Shown here: in pieces, positions 25,190 through 34,123 of the stretch
Layout: each line of letters opens with the position of its first letter
How positions within the stretch are numbered: the first letter of the stretch is position 1
Assembly: GCA_003243425.1 (NCBI GenBank)
Contig: QFQP01000011.1
Location: 62,001-126,000 of the forward strand
Direction of reading: 5' to 3'
DNA: 64,000 nucleotides
From: Archangium gephyra
GTDB lineage: Bacteria > Myxococcota > Myxococcia > Myxococcales > Myxococcaceae
Position numbers and translations under genes: made by a program
Notes under the pieces: generated by a model
Told to the model about the DNA's origin: nothing
Seen by the model: the letters and a program-made list of their open reading frames with translations, nothing else
The model's database searches: none

Positions 25190-25485
25190 GCCTGGGCCGC
25201 CGGGCGATCGAGCACGCCGAGCTTCATGACCACGACGATCGATTTGACTGCGAAAGAGGCCGTAAGCGCGATCAGCTTTTCAAAGACCTCGAGCGGAGAG
25301 TCCGCCGTTGGTGCCGCGTCGGCGACCAGTTTCATGATGGCGGGGAGCGCGAGCCGGTTGAACTCCATTCGTTCACTGGCTGTGGGGATGCGGAACCCGT
25401 TGTGGCTGAGGAATGCGCCCGCGGCTGCGTTCGCGCCGGTGAGTAGCTTGAACTCAAGTTGATCGATAAAGTTATTTGTATTCAT
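25186..25485 (-). CDS. Hypothetical element protein
   Basis: A 99-residue, mostly helical protein starting MNTNNFIDQLEFKLLTGANA. A mildly hydrophobic C-terminal stretch (LIALTASFAVKSIVVVMKLG) could be amphipathic or membrane-associated. ATG at 25485 is preceded by AGGAAAAT. An in-frame GTG at 25539 would add 18 residues made from a motif repeated elsewhere in the element, so the shorter start is preferred. Function unknown. Confidence 0.55.
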   Translation of the reverse strand: MNTNNFIDQLEFKLLTGANAAAGAFLSHNGFRIPTASERMEFNRLALPAIMKLVADAAPTADSPLEVFEKLIALTASFAVKSIVVVMKLGVLDRPAAQA

Positions 25486-25678
25486 ATTTTCCTCACGACA
25501 CTCAGAAACCGTAAACCTGCGTATAGACAAGAAATACACCCGGGCTAGAGCAATTTCGCGATTCTGCGCACCCGTGACTACCCCTCCCCTCGGAAGAACC
25601 TGTGCCTACGGGGGTGGCGTGGAGGGTGCAGCGGGTTCGAACGCTCGCAATCGACGCGAGATAATCTTGTAATTAACG
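25486..25678. promoter_or_regulatory. 193-base AT-richer intergenic region inside the element
   Basis: No gene is seen. On the minus strand the part nearest the downstream gene contains GTGTATTTCTTGTCTATA (25522-25539), nearly repeated at the capsid gene start, which may be a promoter motif. The part around 25560-25640 holds C- and G-rich runs. This is a candidate site for promoter or replication-origin functions, without direct evidence. Confidence 0.35.
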
Positions 25679-26149
25679 TCATCGATAGCGCCCTCCGTTC
25701 AGGAAGAACGCCCGCTGCTTGAGGTCGTTCGTGCTGAGCGTGCACTTCACGTAGAGCTGACGACGATCAACGCAGAACTCGTAGTCATGCGCTCTCAGCT
25801 CAGCTTCCAACACACGCTGATCAACCCAGACGTACTCCTCAGGGCCGTAGAGTTCTCTTCCCATGAACCACTCAGCGACGACCTTGAGCCAGTTCAGGGG
25901 TACCCAGCGCTTACCCCGGCGAGAGAGGTACTTCTTCAGGAACAGCTGAGACAGAACCGCTTGCCCTTTGGGCGTAACAGTTAGGGCGCGGGGAACGCGG
26001 GGATCAGCGGTGTTGTTTTCACTCCCTCTCATAAAAGTGTCATCCCCGACAGATTTGACAGTTTCTTGAATACGACTGGGATCACCCCCGCTACTCCCCG
26101 CGTTACCCGCAGGGGGAGAGCCACCAACCCTGAACTTTCGTGTGTGCAT
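25679..26149 (-). CDS. Hypothetical element protein
   Basis: Up to 156 residues. The conserved-looking part is the C-terminal 115: VTPKGQAVLSQLFLKKYLSR, then WVPLNWLKVVAEWFMGRELY and YVWVDQRVLEAELRAHDYEF, which reads as a compact mixed helix/strand domain. The N-terminal 40 residues overlap the end of the Prim-Pol gene by 47 nt and are low-complexity, so ATG at 26032 is an alternative start. No family recognised. Probably part of the replication block. Confidence 0.5.
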   Translation of the reverse strand: MHTRKFRVGGSPPAGNAGSSGGDPSRIQETVKSVGDDTFMRGSENNTADPRVPRALTVTPKGQAVLSQLFLKKYLSRRGKRWVPLNWLKVVAEWFMGRELYGPEEYVWVDQRVLEAELRAHDYEFCVDRRQLYVKCTLSTNDLKQRAFFLNGGRYR

Positions 26150-28487
26150 TGAGTTCGCTGCACAATTGAAGGCCGTCGACGATCCTGTTCCGGTGCCGCG
26201 CCAGCCACTTGCCGAGGGTGCGCGCGTCTGAACGACCGCGGTTGCTCGCGACCTCGCGAACCGATTCGCTGAACTCACGGTGCTCGAACGCTGCCGTGGC
26301 GTGCTCGAGGAGTTCGGTTGCAGTGACCTTCTTCCCCTGCCCCACCCCGATCACGCTTCGCCAGTTCGTGAGCACTGATCGGAGCTGCGAGAGCAACGGA
26401 TCGTTCGCCCTCGCGTCTTCCATCGTCACGCACGGATCCGCTTTGCCGAGCCAAACCAGTGCCGACCGCACCGTGTCAGACCACTGACCGAAGCTCGCGA
26501 GGCGCGGCAATCGCCCTGGTCGCCCTGCAGCGGCGTACGACGCAACGACCGTAAGAGCATCAGCGACGTAGCGAGGTCGATCCGCCAGCACTCTCGCAAA
26601 CGGGTCGCTCTTGAACTGTCGGAGTTCCGGCCGCTCCAAGCCCGCGTCGAGACGCGCAAGAAGCACGCGGCGAGTCAGATCACCAGCGACCGCGAGATTG
26701 TTTCCCGTGGCGAAGACCGACGCCCTGCTTTCGATGCGCGCGAGCTCCGATCGACCGAGGATCCGCACTTCGACGAGCGGGCGTTCAATGACCTGCGCGA
26801 GCGTGTCCCCGGCCAAGTTGATCGTCATGTTGTCGAGCGAGATCAGGGGCTGACCCGAAAGAAGCGCGGCACCCAGTCTCTTCTCGAGCTCAGCGTCGTC
26901 CCGTGGGGCGGTCAGTACCGGGCATCGTTGGCCGATGGCGATTGCCGCGCTGACGTCCCAGAGAAAGCTCTTGCCTGAACCCGCGGTCGACGCGCTGGCG
27001 GCATGTGCTGGGACGACGTCGCAGGCCCCACGCGCGACAGCGGTCAGGATCGCGCTCAGAGCAACGCTCCGGCTTGCGTCGTCGACGAACGGGAACTCGT
27101 CGAGGAGCTGATCGAGACGGCCCAAGCTCGCTCGCGCCGACTGTTCTGACAGTTCGAGAGGGGGAAGCCGGTCGGCGTCGAGAAGAAGCAGTTTGGTGCT
27201 CTCGTCGAAGCCAGGTTCGCTGAGGATCGAGCCGTCGGGGCGAAGAGTTGGTGACGTGATGACGCCGGAGATCGTGCGGAACCTCCAGTCGCCCGAGCGC
27301 GCGAGCAGGGAGTGAGCGAAAACGGCGGGAGGGTTCCGAGTCGTGAGCTTCTTGCTACGCGCGTCGAACTGCTGAACGCGCACGTGGCGAGACATCTCGT
27401 CCTCAAGCCAGGCCGCGGTCACCTCGCGTAGCTGCGCGATTTTCGTTCTGCGCCCGTGAGCTGCGTCGACTTCTTCAACCACCGGGCGCACGAGCATGGC
27501 GCCCCGTTGAAAGATGGGTGCCCCGGCGGCGATGAGCGCGGCTTCGAGCTCGGTCACGTTTTCGTGAAGTCGGCCGGCGACGTACTCGATCGAGACGCGT
27601 GAATCCGAGCGCCGCGCGCTACCGAACGGAGTCTTGTTCACGCGGCGGGTGGTGCGATCGCGTGCGTTGTTGAACTTGATCGACAGTTCTTCGTCGTCCC
27701 ACGGCGGAACGCATTTCTTGTTCCACGGCTGCAGCAGTGACCAGGCGTCGTCGTCGCTGAGGGCGAAGTCGTTCAGGAGCAGCAAGCACGCACCGAGGGT
27801 CTTCGTGTCGCCTCCTTGCCCCTCAATCGCCGGCCCGAGCCGCGAGAGTGCCCGCGCCGCGTCAGCAAGGTCTTCCGGCGTTGCCGGGGGAACCTCTCTG
27901 GGCTCCGCCGCGCGTTCCGGCTTGCGCCGCAGGAGCTCGAGGAGCCATTCGGGCGCCGGGGCGAGAGGGGTATTCCACGGCTCGACGATCCACCGATAGG
28001 CACCCTTCGCAGAGACCGACGGCGCGACGACGACTTGTCCGCCTTCGCCCCGAATATCAATTCCTGCGCCGATCTTGCCTGCGCTGTTCGAGACGTCGAT
28101 GTCTTCCGGAGCGGCGAAGAAGTAGTGGTCACCGTCACTGCCGGTGATCTGCCGCGGTGTCGTGGGGAACTCACCGTGTTCTTCGATGAGCTTCGCGAGC
28201 GACTCCCGGCCGCCGTTCTTCGGGTCGACGTCGAGAACGAACAGCCCGGAAACTCTTCCGGTAGCAACGCCGACGTTCGCTTCGGGGAAACGCTCCTTCC
28301 ACCCGGCGATCACTTCGGCGTCGCTGCTGGCCTCGTTCTGCCACTCGCGGAACCGCGGGTGTTTGCCGGCTGACGGGCACGCGCTGCCCTTCGCGCACGA
28401 GCACACGCCACCGCGCGCGCTGTGGAGCGGAATCACCTGCCAACCGAGCCGCGCGTACACGCCGGCCCCGAGCATCGGAGAACTCAT
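26103..28487 (-). CDS. Bifunctional Prim-Pol primase and ATPase/helicase
   Basis: This 794-residue replication protein starts with an archaeo-eukaryotic Prim-Pol domain (about 5-195). It has the early YARLGWQVIPLH motif, a Cys/His motif (CSCAKGSACPSAGKHP), the catalytic LDVDPKNGG, and the GSDGDHYFFAAP motif with its His. A linker with a DNA-binding-like region follows, then a P-loop ATPase with Walker A TAGSGKS near residue 502 and a LISLDNM Walker B. Similar fusions replicate plasmids, phages and satellites autonomously. It is 13 nt downstream of the AlpA-like gene. ATG at 28487. Confidence 0.87.
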   Translation of the reverse strand: MSSPMLGAGVYARLGWQVIPLHSARGGVCSCAKGSACPSAGKHPRFREWQNEASSDAEVIAGWKERFPEANVGVATGRVSGLFVLDVDPKNGGRESLAKLIEEHGEFPTTPRQITGSDGDHYFFAAPEDIDVSNSAGKIGAGIDIRGEGGQVVVAPSVSAKGAYRWIVEPWNTPLAPAPEWLLELLRRKPERAAEPREVPPATPEDLADAARALSRLGPAIEGQGGDTKTLGACLLLLNDFALSDDDAWSLLQPWNKKCVPPWDDEELSIKFNNARDRTTRRVNKTPFGSARRSDSRVSIEYVAGRLHENVTELEAALIAAGAPIFQRGAMLVRPVVEEVDAAHGRRTKIAQLREVTAAWLEDEMSRHVRVQQFDARSKKLTTRNPPAVFAHSLLARSGDWRFRTISGVITSPTLRPDGSILSEPGFDESTKLLLLDADRLPPLELSEQSARASLGRLDQLLDEFPFVDDASRSVALSAILTAVARGACDVVPAHAASASTAGSGKSFLWDVSAAIAIGQRCPVLTAPRDDAELEKRLGAALLSGQPLISLDNMTINLAGDTLAQVIERPLVEVRILGRSELARIESRASVFATGNNLAVAGDLTRRVLLARLDAGLERPELRQFKSDPFARVLADRPRYVADALTVVASYAAAGRPGRLPRLASFGQWSDTVRSALVWLGKADPCVTMEDARANDPLLSQLRSVLTNWRSVIGVGQGKKVTATELLEHATAAFEHREFSESVREVASNRGRSDARTLGKWLARHRNRIVDGLQLCSELNAHTKVQGWWLSPCG

Positions 28488-28500
28488 CGCGCGAGAGTCC

Positions 28501-28734
28501 TCAGAGCGTGTCGCCTACGCGTGAACCCACAACGAAGCCCGAGCGCTGGGGCTTCGTTGTGCTGCTCTCGCAAGCGGCGACGTAGCGTTCAATTTCTGCG
28601 CGAGTGATGAATGTGCGGCCGCCGTCTTTCGATGCGTGGAGACGACCGCTCTTGATGCGCTCGAACAGCGACGTCTTTGAGAGTCCAAGCGCGATGCACG
28701 CTTCTTGAACGCTCAACCGAAGAGGCGCGATCAC
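28501..28734 (-). CDS. AlpA-like excisionase / HTH regulator
   Basis: The 77-residue protein contains LSVQEACIALGLSKTSLFER and IKSGRLHASKDGGRTFITRA, a textbook HTH_17 winged helix of the AlpA/excisionase type. In P4 and PICI-type elements AlpA drives excision and early transcription. The GTG start at 28734 overlaps the upstream stop by 4 nt. It sits between the Zn-finger gene and the Prim-Pol gene in one leftward operon. Confidence 0.85.
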   Translation of the reverse strand: MIAPLRLSVQEACIALGLSKTSLFERIKSGRLHASKDGGRTFITRAEIERYVAACESSTTKPQRSGFVVGSRVGDTL

Positions 28735-29288
28735 TCTTCACCTCGCGAAGCGTAAGCGGCGGCCATTCGACACTTGGTGCTGCAGAATCGCACCGGAGCG
28801 CCGACGCTCCCCTTGCGACGAGGGGTGAACTTCGTGCCGCAGCGTTCGCAAACCTTTTCCGCCCGCTGGTTCGTCATTCCACGCGCGAATTCGGCGACCT
28901 GGAGCCACGCCACTCCAACCAGGTCGGTCGCGATCGGAACCAGCGCCGCGTGACAGCCGACGGGAGCCCAGTCGAGAGTCACAGACAACCGGACGCGCGC
29001 AGACAGGTGCTCATTGATGCGGGCCGCGTGTACCGAAAACTCCTGATACCGAGCTCGCGCCACAGCCTGCTCTCGAGTTTCGTCTTCGAAGACCTTCAGC
29101 AGCTTTGCGGTTCGTTCCTCCGCACGGTCGAGAGAGCGAAGCACAGCGCGAAGCGCCGGCTGCGCCGCAGCCAGTTCGTCCCGATCCTTGATCGTTACGG
29201 AGACACCAGCCGCCTCGAGAACGCTGATGGCGTCATCAATCGATGACTCTGAGAGCCGACGGAAGAAATCAGGAGGCACATTCGTCAT
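28731..29288 (-). CDS. Element protein with C-terminal zinc finger
   Basis: A 185-residue protein, helical in its first half (RRLSESSIDDAISVLEAAGV, then coil-like RAEERTAKLLKVFEDETREQ). It ends in a four-Cys finger of CGNR style (CERCGTKFTPRRKG, then RFCSTKCRMAAAY). The finger suggests nucleic-acid binding. It is the first gene of the early operon and could be the operon's regulator, since operator-like repeats lie immediately before it. No closer family recognised. Confidence 0.65.
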   Translation of the reverse strand: MTNVPPDFFRRLSESSIDDAISVLEAAGVSVTIKDRDELAAAQPALRAVLRSLDRAEERTAKLLKVFEDETREQAVARARYQEFSVHAARINEHLSARVRLSVTLDWAPVGCHAALVPIATDLVGVAWLQVAEFARGMTNQRAEKVCERCGTKFTPRRKGSVGAPVRFCSTKCRMAAAYASRGEE

Positions 29289-29300
29289 GCCTCCCTTTTT

Positions 29301-29339
29301 ACGGTATTTACCGTTAACTAGTCAACCGTAGTTACCGTT
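29301..29339 (-). promoter_or_regulatory. Operator-like repeats upstream of the early operon
   Basis: A perfect inverted repeat ACGGTA-TT-TACCGT (29301-29314) is followed by TAACTAGTCA (29315-29324) and a second TTACCGTT (29332-29339, a direct repeat of 29308-29315 at 24-nt spacing). The block lies before the Zn-finger gene and overlaps the last codons of the integrase gene. The clustering in otherwise GC-rich DNA points to repressor or activator sites. Confidence 0.6.
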
Positions 29340-30560
29340 TAAATCTCGCTCCGCTGCCGTCAGGTGCTCTCCCCACCAGGACGCAAGATTGCGCCGGAGC
29401 TCTCGTCTCTCTCCGCGGTCGTAAGTTCGCGCGACGTCGTTGTCGTGAATGTGGTCGAGCGCCATTTCGACGGCGTCACGGTCGTGGCCGGCGTCACGCG
29501 CGAGGGTGCTCCACGCAGAACGCCAGCCGTGCGGCGTGTGCTTCCCCTTCAAGCCGAGCGTGACGCGGTACACCTTCTCTACGCTCTCGTGAGTGATGTG
29601 TCGGTTCGCGCCGGCGACCGACGGGAACAGGAATCCCCGAGTCGAGACGCCCTGCAGGTCACGCCACGCGCGCAACTCCGTAACAATCTGCGGAGCGAGA
29701 AACACGATGTGATCGAAGTGACGGTCCTGCGCCTTCATCTCGGCGCGAGGGATCGTCCACGTCGCGTCGTCGAGGTTGAAATGATCCCAACGCGCCGCGA
29801 TCACGTTCCCCAACCGAGCAGCGGTGAACGCACACAGCCGGTGCGCCTGGTGCACCGAGGGCGACAGGTGCGCACGCTTCGAATCGCGAAGGACCGCGCC
29901 GAGTTCCGGCCACGTGAGCAACGCGGGCAGTCGGCCAGCGCGGCGTCGTCTGGTGATGACCTCTCTCGCTGCGTCGGCCGGGTTGTCGCCTCGGAACTTT
30001 CCCTGCGCCTGCGCGAGTCGAAAGATGCCTTGGCAGATCTGACGGACCTTTTGCGCGGTGTCGTAGCGATCGTGGAGCAGCTCCAACACGCTCGCGACGA
30101 GCGGAGCTGTGACCTCGGAGATCGGGAGTGAACCGAGCTTCGGGAGAATGTGGCGCCCGAGAGTCTCGCTGACGGTTTTGTAGTGACTCTCGCTCCAGCC
30201 TGGCCGTCGTTTCGCCAACCAGCTCTCCGCAACGTCTGAGAATCGAGTCCGGCTATCGATGGCCGCTTCAACGCGGGCCGCGCGCCGCTGAGCGACTGGG
30301 TCTCTGTTGTCACGCAGCAGAGCCCGCGCTTCATCGCGACGACTCCGAGCCTCGGCGAGCGACACCTCTGGGTAGACCCCGAACGAGATCAACCGCTCCT
30401 TGCGGTCCCAGTAGTACTTGAGCAGCCAACTCGGCGTTCCTGCTGCGCTCACCTTCAGGTGCAGGCCTGCGCCGTCGGAGAGCTTCTTCGGCGACCGCGC
30501 GGGGTCCTTCACCCACGCCTCAATCGCCTTCACGTTCAGCTTGTTGATACCCCCAGCCAT
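29322..30560 (-). CDS. P4/CP4-57-type tyrosine integrase (intact)
   Basis: The 412-residue integrase has an N-terminal DUF4102-type arm-binding domain (about 5-95; LSDGAGLHLKVSAAGTPSW, ISFGVYPEVSLAEAR), a core-binding domain and a complete catalytic set: R249 (TAARLGNV), H344 and R347 (HGWR), H370 (ALDH) and Y380 (RTYDR). Members of this family commonly integrate at tRNA or ssrA 3' ends. The gene lies about 170 nt from the tmRNA 3' end with which it must recombine. ATG at 30560. It is probably the active integrase of this element. Confidence 0.93.
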   Translation of the reverse strand: MAGGINKLNVKAIEAWVKDPARSPKKLSDGAGLHLKVSAAGTPSWLLKYYWDRKERLISFGVYPEVSLAEARSRRDEARALLRDNRDPVAQRRAARVEAAIDSRTRFSDVAESWLAKRRPGWSESHYKTVSETLGRHILPKLGSLPISEVTAPLVASVLELLHDRYDTAQKVRQICQGIFRLAQAQGKFRGDNPADAAREVITRRRRAGRLPALLTWPELGAVLRDSKRAHLSPSVHQAHRLCAFTAARLGNVIAARWDHFNLDDATWTIPRAEMKAQDRHFDHIVFLAPQIVTELRAWRDLQGVSTRGFLFPSVAGANRHITHESVEKVYRVTLGLKGKHTPHGWRSAWSTLARDAGHDRDAVEMALDHIHDNDVARTYDRGERRELRRNLASWWGEHLTAAERDLNGNYG

Positions 30561-30630
30561 TTGACCACCCCCGGAAGCGTCGCAGGGAACACCCCTACGC
30601 GCACCCCGAAGGTAAGTGGCTCGGGCCGAA

Positions 30631-30706
30631 CGAACCAGTTCTTGGACGAACCAAGAAACTCAATGGCTTCAACGACTTAACAATTAAGCCGAACCACCTT
30701 GAACCA
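30631..30706. repeat. GAACCA repeats, possible integrase arm sites
   Basis: CGAACCA occurs at 30631-30637, 30647-30653 and 30690-30696, with TGAACCA at 30700-30706, all in the same orientation between the integrase start and the right attachment repeat. This is where arm-type binding sites of such integrases are expected. The pairs are 16 and 10 bases apart. Confidence 0.45.
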
Positions 30707-30731
30707 ACACGAACTCTGTGGAACAGTTCGT

Positions 30732-31104
<373 letters not shown>

Positions 31105-31174
31105 GTTTTCAAAGAACCGAACCGCACCTTCTCTTTAACCACTTCGGCGCGCTTGTCACTGTCCGTCTGACGGG

Positions 31175-32512
31175 TTGAAACGCGCGCCGATGCTCACGTC
31201 CGTTCTGTTGTCGGTGGCGCTCGCGGCTTCCCCCGGTGCCTTCCCCTTCCCCACGAAAGTCTCGACCCTGCCGAACGGGCTTCGCGTGGTGCGCGTGCCG
31301 TTCAATTCGCCGGGGCTCGTCGCGTACTACACGGTGGTTCGCGTCGGCTCGCGCAACGAGGTCGAGCCCGGGCACACCGGCTTCGCGCACTTCTTCGAAC
31401 ACATGATGTTCCGCGGCACGCAGCGCTTTCCCGAAGGCACGCGCGGCGCGCTGCTCGGCAAGTCGGGCTTCGTCGAGAACGCGTTCACCACCGACGACGT
31501 GACCGTCTACACGGTCAGCGGCCCCAGCTCGGGCCTCGACACGCTCATCGACGTGGAGGCCGATCGCTTCCGCAACCTCGAATACGCAGAACCCGCGTTC
31601 CAGACCGAGGCGCAGGCCGTGCTCGGCGAGTACCAGAAGAACGCGTCGAACCCCGGCCTCAAGATCGAAGAGGTCAACCTCGCGACGTCGTTCACCAGGC
31701 ACACGTACCGCCACACGACGCTCGGCTTCTACGAAGACATCGTCGAGATGCCGAAGCGCTACGAGTACTCGAAGACGTTCTTCAAGCGCTGGTACACGCC
31801 CGACAACACCATCGTGATCGTCGTCGGCGACTTCGACGACAACAAGGTGATGAAGAGCATCACCACGCTCTACGCGCCGTGGGCCGGCAAGGCCGCGAAG
31901 GTCGAAGTTCCCGTCGAGCCGCCGCAAACCGAAGCGCGCACGGCCCGGCTCTCGTGGCCAAACCCCACCCTGCCGCGACTGGGCCTGTCGTGGCACACGC
32001 CTGCGGCCACACCGCGCACGCTCGACGCCGCGATTCAGCAGGTGCTCGGCGCGTACCTCGTGGGGCCCACGTCTCCGCTTCACCGCACGTACGTGCTGCA
32101 GGAGCAGAAGGTCGAACGGTTCCACTCGTTCTACGACCACCACCGTGACCCGTGCTTCTTCGGCATCGACGCGCGCTTGAAGACTGAAGGCGACCGTCAA
32201 GTGGTGCTCGACGCGGTGACGGCAGAAATCGGCCGGATCGCGAGTGGGAAGGTCGACGACAAGCGGCTCGACGACATCAAGAGCAACCTCCGCTACGGGC
32301 TGCAAATGGAGCTCGAGACGCCCTCGCAAGTGGCGGTCGCGCTCGCGATGCACATCGGCGTGTTCGGCAGCACCGACGCCATCGACACGCTCTACGCCAA
32401 CATCGCGAAGGTGACCGCGAAGGACCTGACGGCGTTCGCCGGGAAGCACCTCGTCGACACCAATCGAACCACGCTCGACTTCACGGTCGACGTGAAGGGA
32501 GGTGCACGATGA
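31175..32512 (+). CDS. M16-family zinc metallopeptidase (active subunit)
   Basis: A 445-residue secreted peptidase of the pitrilysin/insulinase group. The inverted zinc motif HFFEH is at 72-76 (TGFAHFFEHMMFRGTQ), and the third ligand is probably E152 in AVLGEYQKN. A signal peptide covers the first 20 or so residues (LTSVLLSVALAAS). The TTG at 31175 gives a Lys/Arg before the hydrophobic core and is preferred to the ATG at 31190. It overlaps the second M16 gene by 4 nt, and the pair should form a heterodimer. Substrate unknown. Confidence 0.9.
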   Translation: MKRAPMLTSVLLSVALAASPGAFPFPTKVSTLPNGLRVVRVPFNSPGLVAYYTVVRVGSRNEVEPGHTGFAHFFEHMMFRGTQRFPEGTRGALLGKSGFVENAFTTDDVTVYTVSGPSSGLDTLIDVEADRFRNLEYAEPAFQTEAQAVLGEYQKNASNPGLKIEEVNLATSFTRHTYRHTTLGFYEDIVEMPKRYEYSKTFFKRWYTPDNTIVIVVGDFDDNKVMKSITTLYAPWAGKAAKVEVPVEPPQTEARTARLSWPNPTLPRLGLSWHTPAATPRTLDAAIQQVLGAYLVGPTSPLHRTYVLQEQKVERFHSFYDHHRDPCFFGIDARLKTEGDRQVVLDAVTAEIGRIASGKVDDKRLDDIKSNLRYGLQMELETPSQVAVALAMHIGVFGSTDAIDTLYANIAKVTAKDLTAFAGKHLVDTNRTTLDFTVDVKGGAR

Positions 32513-34080
32513 AACGCACGCTGTTCATCGCCGCGCTGGCGTTCTCGTGCGCGACCACGAAGTCGGCGCCGAAAGAAGCCGTGAAGGTCGTGCCGGAAGA
32601 AGTCGTGGCGCCGCCCACGAGCCCGGTTCCGTACGTCTCACTCCCGGCGGTCGAGCCGATGAAGGTCGTGCTGCAACCCGTGGCGAACAAGCCCATCGTC
32701 TCGGTGCGCCTCGTGTTCCGCACCGGGTCGGTCGACGACCCGAAGGGCAAGGAAGGCCTCACGGCGCTCACCACGCGCGTGCTGCTCGAAGGCGGAACGA
32801 AGTCGCTCGACTCGGCGCAGGTGCTCGAAGCGCTGTACCCCATGGCCGCCGAGTTGAACTGCGACACCGACAAGGAGTTCACGACCATCGCCGGCCGGGT
32901 GCACCGCGATCGCCTGCCGCGCTTCCTCGAGATTCTGGGTGAAGCGCTCACGGCGCCCCGCTTCGAAGCGCGTGAGTTCGAGCGCCTGAAGGCCGAGCAA
33001 GTGTCGTCACTCAAGAGCCGCCTGCGTCAGGAGAACGACGAGGAGCTCAGCAAGGCCGCGCTTGATGCGTTGCTGTTCGACGGGCATCCCTATCGGCACG
33101 CGGTCGTCGGCACCGAAGCGGGGCTGGCTGCCATCACGCTCGACGACGTGAAGGCGCAGTGGCAGCACACGTTCACCCGCGACCGGTTGATCATCGGCCT
33201 CGGCGGCGCGGCGGACGAGGCGCTGGCGACGACGGTGAAGAACGCCCTGTCGACGTTGCCGGCGACGGGCGTGGAGCGTGCGCCCTTGCCGACCGCAAAG
33301 GGGCCGATGGGCAGCGGCCTCGTCGTGAAGAGAGCGACGAAATCGACCGCCGGCGCCTTCGGCTTCGTTTCGCCGCTGCGTCGCGGAGATGCCGACTTCA
33401 TCGACCTCTTCATCGCCCTCTCGTATTTCGGTGAGCACCGCCAGGAGCACGGCGTGCTCTTTCAGGAGGTGCGCGATCGTCGAGGCCTCAACTACGGCAC
33501 GTACGCCTACGCGCAGCACTACCGGCAGGACGGTTGGAACTCGGTGCCTCGCCCGAACATCCTCCGCAGCCAGCAGGACGTGATGCTGTGGTTGCGACCC
33601 GTCGTCGCGGCCAACGCGGTCTTCGCCACCCGAGCCGTCCTCTTCTTCCTCGAGCAGGCGCGCACGAAGCCGATTCCGCAAGAGCGCTTCGACACCGCGC
33701 GCGGGTTCCTCGGCGGCGCTACGCGCGTGTGGACGCTCACCGACCAACAGCGACTCGGCTGGGCCATCGACGACGTGCTCTCGGGAACACCCGATTTCCT
33801 CGAAGCCGTTCGTCAGCGGTTGGCCACCATCACGCCCGCTGACGCGCAAGCCGTCTTGAAGAAGTACGTGCGCCCCGAGTTGATCAACTACGCGTTCGTC
33901 ACCAGCGACGTCGACGCGCTCACCACGGGCCTGACTTCGTCGCAGCCTTCGCCCATCACCTACCCGACGCCCAAAGCGGAAGACGTGCTGGCCGATGATC
34001 AGCGCATCTCGACCACACCGATTCCGCTGGCGGCGGATCGTTTGAAGTCCACCGATGCGAGCGAGTTCCTCGCGAAGTGA
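32509..34080 (+). CDS. M16-family non-catalytic partner
   Basis: This 523-residue M16 homologue lacks the HxxEH motif (the equivalent stretch reads GLTALTTRVLLEGGT). It keeps the downstream RDRRGLNYGTYAY Arg/Tyr pair typical of the non-catalytic subunit that helps bind peptide. The N-terminus (TLFIAALAFSCATTK) is a likely lipoprotein or Sec signal with an imperfect lipobox. Overlap of 4 nt (ATGA) with the active subunit supports an obligate pair in the periplasm or outer membrane. Confidence 0.88.
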   Translation: MKRTLFIAALAFSCATTKSAPKEAVKVVPEEVVAPPTSPVPYVSLPAVEPMKVVLQPVANKPIVSVRLVFRTGSVDDPKGKEGLTALTTRVLLEGGTKSLDSAQVLEALYPMAAELNCDTDKEFTTIAGRVHRDRLPRFLEILGEALTAPRFEAREFERLKAEQVSSLKSRLRQENDEELSKAALDALLFDGHPYRHAVVGTEAGLAAITLDDVKAQWQHTFTRDRLIIGLGGAADEALATTVKNALSTLPATGVERAPLPTAKGPMGSGLVVKRATKSTAGAFGFVSPLRRGDADFIDLFIALSYFGEHRQEHGVLFQEVRDRRGLNYGTYAYAQHYRQDGWNSVPRPNILRSQQDVMLWLRPVVAANAVFATRAVLFFLEQARTKPIPQERFDTARGFLGGATRVWTLTDQQRLGWAIDDVLSGTPDFLEAVRQRLATITPADAQAVLKKYVRPELINYAFVTSDVDALTTGLTSSQPSPITYPTPKAEDVLADDQRISTTPIPLAADRLKSTDASEFLAK

Positions 34081-34123
34081 GCTGAATCACCCTGTAGCAG
34101 CGCTGTTTCCTTTTCAGGCTCGT

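Noticed and set aside
25600..25660. A tRNA suggested by GGGTTCGAAC
   Set aside because: No acceptor, D or anticodon stems can be formed around it.
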